From JBNAVY01 sp049700195 (lineage in GTDB: Bacteria; Bacillota; Thermoanaerobacteria; Thermoanaerobacterales; Thermoanaerobacteraceae), in NCBI GenBank assembly GCA_049700195.1, contig JBNAVY010000001.1:1-64000 (forward strand): a stretch of DNA of 64,000 nucleotides. Reading direction: 5' to 3'. Both the position numbers and the translations under genes were made by a program. The notes beneath the pieces are model-generated. The model saw only the letters and a program-made list of their open reading frames with translations, was not told the DNA's origin and searched no databases. Of the stretch, positions 8,592-17,086 are shown piece by piece (the stretch's first letter is position 1; every line of letters starts with the position of its first letter).

Positions 8592-9653
8592 ATGGATAAC
8601 AGAATGCTTCTTTCACCTGAAATTTATAAATTGCTACAAGAAGGCACAGTAATTCCCGCTCATCCTTTGGCTCTTACAGAAGAGAGAAAATTAGATGAAA
8701 AAAGGCAAAGAGCCTTAACCAGATATTATATAGCGGCTGGAGCTGGGGGTATTGCAGTAGGCGTTCACACTACCCAGTTTGAAATTAGACAGCATAATCT
8801 ATATGAGAAAGTATTAGAAATTGCAGCAGAAGAAGTAGAAAAAGCAAATCTTAAAAGACCCCTCATTAGAGTAGCTGGCATTATAGGGCCAACTGAACAA
8901 GCTTTAAAAGAAGCAGAGATTGCAGTAAAATATGGATATCACTTGGGGCTTTTAAGCATGGGAGGTTTGGACGATTGGAGTGAAGAAGACCTAATCAAAA
9001 GAACAGAAGAGGTGGGAAAAGTAATACCTGTATTTGGTTTTTATTTGCAACCGGCTGTAGGTGGCAGAAAATTTAGCTATAACTTCTGGAGGCGATTTGT
9101 AGACATCCCTTATGTAATGGCTATAAAGATTGCTCCTTTTAATCGATATTATACCTTAGATGTTGTAAGGGCAGTGTGTGAATCGGATAGAAGAGACGAA
9201 ATAGCACTATATACTGGAAATGATGACAATATTGTAATTGATTTACTTACAAAATATCGCTTTAATATCAACGGAAAGATTGTTGAAAAAAGAATTGCAG
9301 GTGGACTATTGGGTCATTGGGCTGTATGGACAAAAAAGGCAACAGAATTATTTGAAGAAATTAAAAAAGCCAGAGGAAAAGATACAATTCCGTCAGAATT
9401 ACTTACCAAAGCTATAGAAATAACTGATTGCAATGCAGCCTTTTTTGATGTAGCAAATAATTACAAAGGTGTAATTGCAGGTATTCATGAAGTTTTAAGA
9501 AGGCAAGGACTTATGCAAGGAATATGGTGTTTAAATCCAAATGAAGACTTATCTCCGGGTCAAAAAGAGGAGATTGACAGAGTTTACAAAGCCTATCCTC
9601 ATTTAAATGACGATGACTTTGTGAGAAAACATATAGAAGAATGGCTGTCTTAA
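8592..9653 (+). CDS. Dihydrodipicolinate synthase (DapA) family lyase
   Basis: A 353-residue TIM-barrel protein of the class I aldolase DapA/NAL superfamily, longer than the usual 290-300. Seen: the glycine-rich GAGGIAVGVHTTQFE block (residues 50-64), FYLQP with Tyr151 in the place of the catalytic tyrosine, and AIKIAP with Lys179 as the likely Schiff-base lysine. Relatives cleave or condense pyruvate-containing keto acids such as 2-keto-3-deoxy sugar acids or sialic acid. It follows the epimerase-like gene by 3 bp and is overlapped or abutted by the M20 gene, so the three are almost surely co-translated. Confidence 0.82.
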   Translation: MDNRMLLSPEIYKLLQEGTVIPAHPLALTEERKLDEKRQRALTRYYIAAGAGGIAVGVHTTQFEIRQHNLYEKVLEIAAEEVEKANLKRPLIRVAGIIGPTEQALKEAEIAVKYGYHLGLLSMGGLDDWSEEDLIKRTEEVGKVIPVFGFYLQPAVGGRKFSYNFWRRFVDIPYVMAIKIAPFNRYYTLDVVRAVCESDRRDEIALYTGNDDNIVIDLLTKYRFNINGKIVEKRIAGGLLGHWAVWTKKATELFEEIKKARGKDTIPSELLTKAIEITDCNAAFFDVANNYKGVIAGIHEVLRRQGLMQGIWCLNPNEDLSPGQKEEIDRVYKAYPHLNDDDFVRKHIEEWLS

Positions 9654-9670
9654 TGAAAGAGGTGGCGTTA

Positions 9671-10855
9671 TTGTACGATGCAGATTATTTTTTAGGAAGA
9701 AGCAAAAATTTGTATAATTACTTAACCTCCATCTACAGAGATTTACATCAATTTCCTGAACTTTCCTTTCAGGAAAAGAGGACCTCTTCAAAGGTTGCAG
9801 AAGAATTAAAGAAAATGGGAATAGAGGTAAAAGAAAAAATAGGAGGGTATGGAGTAATTGGCAACTTAAAAGGGGCTAAAGAAAAACCTCTCATTGCTTT
9901 GAGAGCTGATATGGATGCTCTGCCAATTCATGAAGAAACAAATCTTCCTTTTTTTTCACAACATAAAGGTATTATGCATGCCTGCGGGCATGATGCTCAT
10001 ACAGCTATTTTATTAGGGACAGCACAAATTTTATCAGAAATAAAAGACCAACTTTCAGGTTCTATAAGGTTTATATTTCAACCGGCTGAAGAAGTAAATG
10101 AAGGAGCAAAAGCCATGATATCAGAAGGAGTTGTTGATGAAGTTGATGAAATCTATGGACTGCATAATTTACCCACTTTAGAGACAGGAAAAGTTGCAGT
10201 AAAGTCTGGTGCTATGATGGGCTCTGTTGACAAGATTGAGATTTCTGTAATAGGAAAAGGTGGTCATGGTGCTATTCCAGACATGAGTATCGATCCAATA
10301 GTTGCCTCTTCTGCAATCATTCAAGGGATACAAAGTATTGTGAGCAGAGAAATATCTCCCTTTGAACCTGTTGTAATAACAATTGGAAGCATACATGGAG
10401 GATCTTCTTACAATGTCATTCCTAATGAAGTAAAAATAGAGGGAACTGTCCGCACTTTAAACCTGCAAACCCAACAGAAAATAGAAGGGCGGTTAAGAGA
10501 ACTTATAGAAAGCATATCAAAAAGTTATCGCTGTTCTGTGAAGATAAAATATATAAATTTGGTTCCAACCCTTGTGAATTGGGAAGATAATGTAGATTGT
10601 GTAAAAAAAGCTGCTTCACAAATAGTTGGTGAGAATAATTGTATAAAGACCCAACCTATCCTGGCAGGAGAGGACTTTTCACTATATTTACAAAGAAAGC
10701 CTGGGGCTTTCTTCTGGTTAGGATGTAAGCCAAAAAAAGAGGAGGAAGTTTTTGGGCTACATCATCCTAAATACAGGATAGATGAATCCTGTATACCTCT
10801 AGGCTCAGCGATTTTAGCAATGTTAGTGTATATGAGGATAGGCGAAATAAATTAA
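9671..10855 (+). CDS. M20 family metallo-amidohydrolase (hippurate hydrolase/IAA-amino acid hydrolase type)
   Basis: A peptidase-fold amidohydrolase of about 394 residues. Seen: the DLHQFPELSFQE opening, metal ligands in RADMDALP and MHACGHDAHTA, catalytic/bridging EE in FQPAEEVNEGA, and a C-terminal GLHHPKY histidine. The frame opens at ATG 9641 inside the preceding gene and also offers ATG 9653, but AAAGAGGTGG sits five bases before TTG 9671, which gives the usual family start. M20 enzymes remove acyl or amino-acyl groups from amide nitrogen. Here it could deacylate an N-acyl intermediate of the adjoining module (inference). Confidence 0.88.
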   Translation: MYDADYFLGRSKNLYNYLTSIYRDLHQFPELSFQEKRTSSKVAEELKKMGIEVKEKIGGYGVIGNLKGAKEKPLIALRADMDALPIHEETNLPFFSQHKGIMHACGHDAHTAILLGTAQILSEIKDQLSGSIRFIFQPAEEVNEGAKAMISEGVVDEVDEIYGLHNLPTLETGKVAVKSGAMMGSVDKIEISVIGKGGHGAIPDMSIDPIVASSAIIQGIQSIVSREISPFEPVVITIGSIHGGSSYNVIPNEVKIEGTVRTLNLQTQQKIEGRLRELIESISKSYRCSVKIKYINLVPTLVNWEDNVDCVKKAASQIVGENNCIKTQPILAGEDFSLYLQRKPGAFFWLGCKPKKEEEVFGLHHPKYRIDESCIPLGSAILAMLVYMRIGEIN

Positions 10856-10935
10856 AAGTTTATTCAAAATACTCCATACTGATTAAAAACAAATATTCAA
10901 AATAGATAATTCAATCAATATTAAGGAAGATAAAA

Positions 10936-11856
10936 ATGATTTTTTATAAACTAATTGAAACACTAATTGAAATAACTTTTATTATGTTTATAGGATATTG
11001 TAGTGTATATTTTGGAATAGTAAAAAAAGAAAATTTTAGAATGATTACTGATTTTATTGTTTTAATTACTACTCCTAATTTGATATTTTATAGCATTTGT
11101 ATAAATTTTGCACATATTACAATTAAAAATTTATATATAATACCAATTGCGAGTATATTAGTGGTTGTTGTAACTTTGTTAAGTTCAGTTGTTTTCTTAA
11201 ATTTATTTAGAGTTATTAATAATTATAAAAATATATATTACATTGCATCAACATTTAGTGCAACATTATTTTTTGGTTTACCGATAAATATTGCTATATT
11301 TGGTGATAAAAGTGTACCATATGTTATATTGTATGATTTGGGACATACCACATTATTTTGGACTATAGGAATGTGGATTTTATCTAAAAAAGAAAATTTT
11401 AGTATAAATCAGTTAAAAAAAATAATAAATCCTCCCTTCATTTCATTGGTTTTTAGTATTTTTATTATGATATTGGGCATTAAACCACCAGATTTTATAC
11501 TCAAGAGCAGCCAAATGGTCGGTAATATGACAATACCTTTAGCAATAATGTATATTGGAATGAATATGAAAGTATTAAAAAAAGGAAATTTAGATTTTTC
11601 TGTTTTATTGGTAGCTGTAATAAAACTTTTTGTATCTCCTTTAATAGCATATATAATAGTTTATTTTTTAAGAATTCCTGAATATGTAAAGATAATTATA
11701 ATATTAGAAGCTGCAATGCCTACAATTTTGACCTTACCCCCATTGGTTAATCAAATAGAGGGGAACGGAGAATATGCTTCTAAAATAACATTTATTGTAA
11801 ATATTTTGTCTTTTCTTGCCATACCAATTGTATTTTCGATAATTAATATAAAATAA
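10936..11856 (+). CDS. AEC family (auxin efflux carrier-like) membrane transporter
   Basis: A 306-residue, strongly hydrophobic protein with about ten membrane helices in two halves. It carries the AEC-type MFIGYCSVYFGIVKKEN opening and PTILTLPPLVNQI near the C-terminus. Family members export or import organic acids such as malate or malonate. Start ATG 10936 follows TAAGGAAG. It sits 80 bp after the amidohydrolase and before nagB, so it may move an organic-acid product of this pathway; the substrate is not predictable. Confidence 0.82.
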   Translation: MIFYKLIETLIEITFIMFIGYCSVYFGIVKKENFRMITDFIVLITTPNLIFYSICINFAHITIKNLYIIPIASILVVVVTLLSSVVFLNLFRVINNYKNIYYIASTFSATLFFGLPINIAIFGDKSVPYVILYDLGHTTLFWTIGMWILSKKENFSINQLKKIINPPFISLVFSIFIMILGIKPPDFILKSSQMVGNMTIPLAIMYIGMNMKVLKKGNLDFSVLLVAVIKLFVSPLIAYIIVYFLRIPEYVKIIIILEAAMPTILTLPPLVNQIEGNGEYASKITFIVNILSFLAIPIVFSIINIK

Positions 11857-11943
11857 TAATATTATAAACAAAAAAATTTTAATGTGAATATAAATAGATC
11901 TTATTTTTTAGATATTTAATAACATAATGAGGAGAGATTGTAA

Positions 11944-12696
11944 ATGGATATAAGGATTTTTAAGGATGCAGAAGAGTTAGGAAAAGCTGCGGCTCAATTA
12001 AGTGAAAAAATAATTAACAAAGCAATTCAAGAGAAAGGATATGCAAGAATAGTACTTTCAACCGGTTTATCACAAATAACTTTACTAAATAATCTTATAA
12101 AAGCTAAAATTGATTGGAATAAAGTTATTATGTTTCATTTAGACGAATATATAGGAATTGATGAAAATCATCCAGCAAGTTTTCGTAGATATTTAAAGGA
12201 AAAATTCGTAAATAAAGTAACTTTGAAAGAAGTCTATTTTGTAAAAGGAGAAAATGATATAAATCAACAAATTGCTGAATTGTCCAAAGCGATAAAAAAA
12301 GAGCCTATAGATTTAGGGTTTATTGGTATAGGTGAAAATGGACATATTGGTTTTAATGATCCTCCTGCTAATTTTGAAACTAAGGATTCATTTATAGTAG
12401 TTAATTTAGATAATAGGTGCAAGCAACAGCAAGTAAATGAAGGATGGTTTGAAAATATAGAAGATGTTCCAAAGCAAGCAATTACAATGTCTGTATATCA
12501 AATATTACAGTGCAAAACAATTATATCATGTGTTCCATATAAAGTTAAGGCAGAATCAATAAAAAATGTTATAGAAAATGATGTTACACCAATTATACCA
12601 GCAACAATTTTAAAAAGTCATGATGATTTTTACTTATTTTTAGATGAAGATTCAGCATCTTTATTGGATAGAAAAAAAATTGATCAGCATATTTAA
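11944..12696 (+). CDS. nagB: Glucosamine-6-phosphate deaminase/isomerase
   Basis: A 250-residue NagB. Seen: LSTGLSQ near residue 38 (phosphate site), FHLDEYIG with Asp67 (equivalent to the catalytic Asp72 of E. coli NagB) and the signature GIGENGHIGFNDP at 128-140. It converts glucosamine-6-phosphate to fructose-6-phosphate and ammonia in the cytoplasm. GAGGAGAG precedes ATG 11944. Together with the kinase-like gene next door it shows that this locus can handle an amino sugar, which the GH4 gene alone would not suggest. A related 6-phosphosugar deaminase activity cannot be excluded. Confidence 0.9.
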   Translation: MDIRIFKDAEELGKAAAQLSEKIINKAIQEKGYARIVLSTGLSQITLLNNLIKAKIDWNKVIMFHLDEYIGIDENHPASFRRYLKEKFVNKVTLKEVYFVKGENDINQQIAELSKAIKKEPIDLGFIGIGENGHIGFNDPPANFETKDSFIVVNLDNRCKQQQVNEGWFENIEDVPKQAITMSVYQILQCKTIISCVPYKVKAESIKNVIENDVTPIIPATILKSHDDFYLFLDEDSASLLDRKKIDQHI

Positions 12697-12733
12697 AAGT
12701 GTTTTTTTAAATTCAACAAAAGGAGGTGCTGAT

Positions 12734-13672
12734 ATGTATATAGCAGGAATAGATGGTGGAGCAACAAAAACAGAATGCATTATAGGTGATGAGAAAGGTA
12801 ATATACTTTCAAAAGGAATAGGATCAGCTTCTAATTATCAAGTTGTAGGTCAAGAATCTGCAAAAAAAGCGCTAAAAACTTCATTAGGAAGGGCATGTAA
12901 TAATATAGGAATTCATTTAAAAGACATAGATTATGTGGTATTTGGTTTAGCTGGTGCTGATATGGAAGAAGATTTTAAAATATTAAATAATATATGTAAA
13001 GAAATACTTGTAGATATTCCTTTTGAGATAAAGAATGATACATGGATAGCATTGAGAGCAGGAAGTAATAAATATTGGGGAGTTGTAACAATTTGTGGAA
13101 CAGGTTCAAGTGCCGCCGGTAGGACAAAAGATGGAAAGGAAGTCATATTGAGAAATTTGTCATATGAATACGGAAACATAGATGGTGGCTATGAAATAGC
13201 TTTAACTGCGTTACATTATGCATTTAGATCAGAAGAACTTACTTTTAATAAAACAAAGTTGGAAGAGGAAATACCCAAAATTTTCAAAATTAATAAAATG
13301 GATGATTTAGTGCCGCTTTTGCGAAAATTTAAAGGTGACAGAAAACAATTAAACCTTATACCACCTGTTGTTTTTAGACTTGCATCGGAAGGCGATTATG
13401 TTTGTCAGAAAATTTTGATTGATATGGGTCATAATTTAGGCATGATTGCTTCAGGAGTTTTAAAAAAACTTGGAATTTACAATCTCGATGTTCCAATTGT
13501 TTTAGGCGGGAGTGTCTTTGTTAAAGGGGCAAATCCTCTACTTATCGATGAATTTACAACAACGGTACACAGAGTAGCGCCTAAGGCTATAATATCAAAA
13601 ATAACAGTTGATCCAGTTGTAGGAGCTTACTATTTAGCTCTAGATAAATTAAATTTAAAATCGGCTAAATAA
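12734..13672 (+). CDS. BadF/BadG/BcrA/BcrD-type ATPase, N-acetylglucosamine kinase-like
   Basis: A 312-residue actin-fold ATPase. Seen: GIDGGATKTE (phosphate-1 motif) at residues 5-14, VVFGLAGADM, a VVTICGTGSSAAGR phosphate-2 block near 115, and PIVLGGSVF near 255 (adenosine motif). Soluble members of this length are usually GlcNAc or glucosamine kinases. The frame extends upstream to 12644, overlapping nagB, but AAAAGGAGGTG directly before ATG 12734 fixes the start. With nagB it forms a plausible pair, phosphorylating and then deaminating an amino sugar. Confidence 0.85.
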   Translation: MYIAGIDGGATKTECIIGDEKGNILSKGIGSASNYQVVGQESAKKALKTSLGRACNNIGIHLKDIDYVVFGLAGADMEEDFKILNNICKEILVDIPFEIKNDTWIALRAGSNKYWGVVTICGTGSSAAGRTKDGKEVILRNLSYEYGNIDGGYEIALTALHYAFRSEELTFNKTKLEEEIPKIFKINKMDDLVPLLRKFKGDRKQLNLIPPVVFRLASEGDYVCQKILIDMGHNLGMIASGVLKKLGIYNLDVPIVLGGSVFVKGANPLLIDEFTTTVHRVAPKAIISKITVDPVVGAYYLALDKLNLKSAK

Positions 13673-13733
13673 TATGAATAAATTCTTTTAATTAAAAAAT
13701 TAGTTATCTTTTGTAAGGGGGGTATTTATAAGT

Positions 13734-15488
13734 ATGATCAAAAAATCTTATTATGCAGTATTAATAACAATTATCTTAATATTTTTTATATCTGCTTGTG
13801 ATATAAATAGAGATGTTGACAAAAATACTATAAAATATTACGAATATCACAATGATAAAGGTATAGGATTTTTTTATCCAGATCAAATGGAGAAATTGTC
13901 TGGAATTGCAAAAATATATGGTTTAGCATACACAGGAGAAGGATGGGATGAAGAAGATAAAGGCGTAGGAAAGGTAATAGTTAACTTTGGTGACAAAAAA
14001 GAGATGCTTGCTAGAACATATGTCAAAGATAGATATTGGATAAGGACATTTGATACATCTGAATTTAAAGATGGACCCCTTAAAATAAAGGTTACTGCAT
14101 ATGATAAGAGTGGGAACTTAATAGGTACAGCGACAAATATTGTAGTAATTGATAATTCTAATTCTAATGTTTTAAGAAAGATTTATATATCACCATATGG
14201 TAAACCTCAAAACAAGGGGTCAATTGATTCACCTTGGGATATTAATACGGGTATAAATAATCTTAGACCAGGTGATGTGCTTTTTTTAAGGGAAGGAGTT
14301 TATAAAGAAAATATTGTATTACAAACAAGTGGTACAAGTGAACATCCTATTACAATCATGAATTTCCCAGGAGAAAAAGTTGAATTAAAAGAAGCTAATA
14401 TACGTATAGGGCTTGGAGTTGAACATTTAAACATACTTGGTATTGATCAAGGGGGATTAAGACAACTGGCATCAGGTGTTGAATTAGGAGATTCAGTTAA
14501 ATATATACAATTTTAGGACTGTTCTTTCAATGACAATACACATCCTTATGATCAAATTAAAGAAAATAAAGATCTTTCATATGGTACCGGTTTTCTTTCA
14601 GATATTACACGTACAGATGCCCCAGAAGGTAACAGAAAATTTATAATAGTTTCTCACTGCGAAGCTAAATATAATGATGTAGATGGGTTTCATCTTAGTA
14701 GTATTGATCATGGTAGATTTCAATTTCTTGAAGCTGCTTGGAACCCCAATCATAAAAACAAAGATATTTTTCAATATAAGCACGCAAATGGCTTTGTAAA
14801 CAAAAATAGCTCTTATCAACATTGGGGAGTTGATTCTGAAGATAATATATACTTGTTTTGTTATGCACATCACAACGGACAGGATGGGTGGGATCTAAGG
14901 TCACCTCATGGATATCTATTTGGTTGTGTAAGCAGCAATACAGCTCAAGCTGGTAATGATTTTGGCGGAGTAGGTATGAAATTTTGGGAATTTGATTATA
15001 AGGTATTTAGTAGCTTGAATTTTCGAAACAATCTTATAGATTCTACTGGAGGAGGTATGATAATAGGTAAAAAAACTGATGGATATATAAATAGATATAC
15101 TTTTATTTATAACACTGTTTTTTATGAAACACCTGAATATGCTATAGTTTATCCGGAAAATAGCGACTACATATTTGCTAAAAATGATATATTTATGAAT
15201 TATTATGGTATAGAAGATTCCCCACTATTGACAAAAAACACAATATTTTATGGGAAAGGTGGTGTTCCTTCAATAGGACAAAATATTATAAATAAAAACC
15301 CAGAATTTATAAATCCGGAGGTTGGAAATTTCTTTTTCAAATCAGATAGCCCAGCACTCACATCAGGGGATATGGATGGCATGACGTTTGTTGTTGATGG
15401 TAAAGATTATTGTAAATATGATGGTTTAGGAAGGCCTAGATATAGTAACAAAGAAATTGGTGCATATACGTTTTATCCTGAAAATTAA
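13734..15488 (+). pseudogene. Right-handed beta-helix lipoprotein (polysaccharide lyase-like), interrupted by one in-frame TAG
   Basis: A single 584-codon frame runs from ATG 13734 to TAA 15486-15488, broken only by TAG at 14514-14516 (codon 261); I read all codons between the two halves and found no shift. Seen: a lipobox ending at Cys22 (FISAC), an Ig-like domain at about 35-140, then the beta-helix opening typical of pectate lyase-like proteins (KIYISPYGK, a proline-glycine-rich coil, VLFLREGVYKENI) continuing after the stop with DCSFNDN and many short strands. It would be a surface polysaccharide-binding or cleaving enzyme. A first fragment of 260 residues would be made; no ribosome site precedes the second half. 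Either a recent nonsense mutation or a sequencing error. Confidence 0.82.
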
Positions 15489-15540
15489 CGAGTTTTTTTC
15501 TGATGAGTAAAATTATAAATCTTGAAAGGAAGGATTAATT

Positions 15541-16167
15541 ATGATGATTAAACAAGGAGAAAAAATACTATTTATAGGTGATAGTATTACTGATACTGAA
15601 AGAAACAGAGACGATTTTAATGATTTGGGATTTGGATATCCTATGTTTGTAGCATCATGGTTTTTTGCAATGTATCCAGATATGAATATACAATTTATAA
15701 ACCGCGGAATAGGTGGAAATAGAGTTAAAGATTTGAAGGAGAGGTGGACTCATGATTGCATTGAGTTAAAGCCTGATTGGGTTTCAATATTCATAGGAAT
15801 TAATGATTGCTGGAGAAGATATGACAGTAATGATCCTACCCATATAGATGCTTTTGAATCTGATTATAGAGATATATTAAATCAAGTAAAAGAAAAATTA
15901 AATGCAAAAATTATAATTATAGAACCTTTTGTTCTGCCAACATCTGAAGATAAAATACAATGGCGTGAAGATTTAGACCCAAAGATACAAGTAGTAAGAA
16001 AACTTGCAAGAGAATTCAAAACATTTTTTATACCTTTAGATGGGCTTATGGCACGATTATGTACTAAAAAGGATCCTTCATTTTGGGCTGAAGATGGAGT
16101 TCATCCAACTTTTGCAGGACATGCTTTTATAGCTCAGGAATGGCTTAAAATAGTAAAAGCTTTATAA
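15541..16167 (+). CDS. SGNH/GDSL-family carbohydrate esterase
   Basis: A 208-residue SGNH hydrolase. Seen: block I IGDSITDT with Ser15, block II GIGGNRVKD, block III GINDCW, and block V DGVHPTFAGH with Asp185 and His188 completing the triad. No signal peptide, so it acts in the cytoplasm, probably removing acetyl groups from imported oligosaccharides. Start ATG 15541 (a second ATG follows at once) is preceded by GAAAGGAAGG, 52 bp after the broken beta-helix gene. Confidence 0.9.
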   Translation: MMIKQGEKILFIGDSITDTERNRDDFNDLGFGYPMFVASWFFAMYPDMNIQFINRGIGGNRVKDLKERWTHDCIELKPDWVSIFIGINDCWRRYDSNDPTHIDAFESDYRDILNQVKEKLNAKIIIIEPFVLPTSEDKIQWREDLDPKIQVVRKLAREFKTFFIPLDGLMARLCTKKDPSFWAEDGVHPTFAGHAFIAQEWLKIVKAL

Positions 16168-16645
16168 ATAATTAAACAAAAAATAGGATTATATTATGAA
16201 TAATATGGCAATACTTGAATATTTGATATCTGATTTTTTAGGAGAAGAATGATTAAATCAAAAAGGTACATGGGATTTTGAATTTAAATGCTGAAATGGT
16301 TTATAAATATTTAATTGAGGAAATTTCACAATTAAGCTTTGATTTTTGAAGCTAAAAAAGACAATAGCAAAGCTAAGCATAACAATTACTGTGGATAACT
16401 TATGAACCTTGAAAATTTAATTAATACTACTTTTATTTGTCAAAAAGAAATAAGCATTCTTGTCGAATACACATAAGTATGTTCACCTCTTTTGTTAAAA
16501 TTTGTTTGATACTTAAAATATTCGACATTTGGGGTGAACTTCCTTTTTTTATCTCTTAAAAAGTTAGTAATATCAAGCTATTTAAAATATGAAATTTGCT
16601 CAATTTAGAAGTGAAAAATAGGGAGTTATATGAAATATAAAATCA
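16168..16645. other. Gene-free, degraded intergenic stretch
   Basis: No frame longer than about 20 codons with a ribosome site is present. A tiny frame at 16196-16252 ends in an in-frame stop, followed by several more stops. The only clear structure is the inverted repeat at 16461-16527. The stretch looks like decayed DNA between the SGNH gene and the duplicated GH4 leader. Confidence 0.6.
16461..16527. repeat. Imperfect inverted repeat with two divergent TGTCGAA motifs
   Basis: TGTCGAATACACATAAGTAT (16461-16480) is mirrored by the complement of 16508-16527, which reads TGTCGAATATTTTAAGTATC. The shared core is TGTCGAATA then TAAGTAT. TGTCGAA matches the Spo0A box core (TGNCGAA). GTTCACCT at 16481 also has a complementary GGGTGAAC at 16532-16539. 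No gene start is nearby on either strand that it would obviously control. Confidence 0.55.
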
Positions 16646-16818
16646 AAGACAAGATATGTATAAAAAACGTTAACTTAAACAAGAAGTGTTTTTAAAATCC
16701 ACAACTTATGATATATAATAAAGATAAAACAAAATTTATATAATCTTTAAAAAATAATGATAATATAATCTTTACAAAAGATGCAGTTAAAGATATAAAT
16801 ATTGCATGTATGGGAGGA
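16646..16818 (+). repeat. Decayed copy of GH4 leader and 5' end
   Basis: It matches 171-343 throughout, including the cre-like site (16661-16676) and the promoter (-35 at 16691, -10 at 16714). The ATG of the original is ATA here and further substitutions follow, so no protein starts. Similarity ends near 16818, where the permease remnant begins shortly after. Confidence 0.85.
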
Positions 16819-16828
16819 GATTAGATAG

Positions 16829-17023
16829 AAAAATATTTACTTAAATACTATAAAGTTGTATACAGTACCGTTATTACTTAATTCTTTTAAAGGGCTATAT
16901 ATTACTGACTGGCCACTTATGATGTCTGCTTCAGCAATTGCTATAATACCAGTCTTGATTGTTTATCTTATAGGGCAAAGTTATATAATCGAAGGAATCG
17001 CATTGACAGGTATAAAAGAGTAA
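16829..17023 (+). pseudogene. Remnant of a MalG-type ABC permease (last 64 codons)
   Basis: After a TAG at 16826-16828 an open frame reads 64 codons to TAA 17021-17023. It contains KLYTVPLLLNSF, WPLMMSASAIAIIP and QSYIIEGIALTGIKE, matching the end of the intact permease at 4192 (QKYTVPLILRTL, QSYFIEGIATTGLKG) but clearly not identical, so it derives from a different transporter. There is no start codon or ribosome site at its beginning. It is the 3' scar of an importer that once preceded the GH4 gene at 17087. Confidence 0.88.
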
Positions 17024-17086
17024 TAAGTTATATATTAACAGAGCACAATTTCAAAGTAAAAATATAAAAAGGGAAAGGAGTATTAA

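Noticed and set aside
16196..16252. Small ORF of 18 codons after the SGNH gene
   Set aside because: No ribosome site and it ends in the first of several close stops; it looks like decayed sequence.
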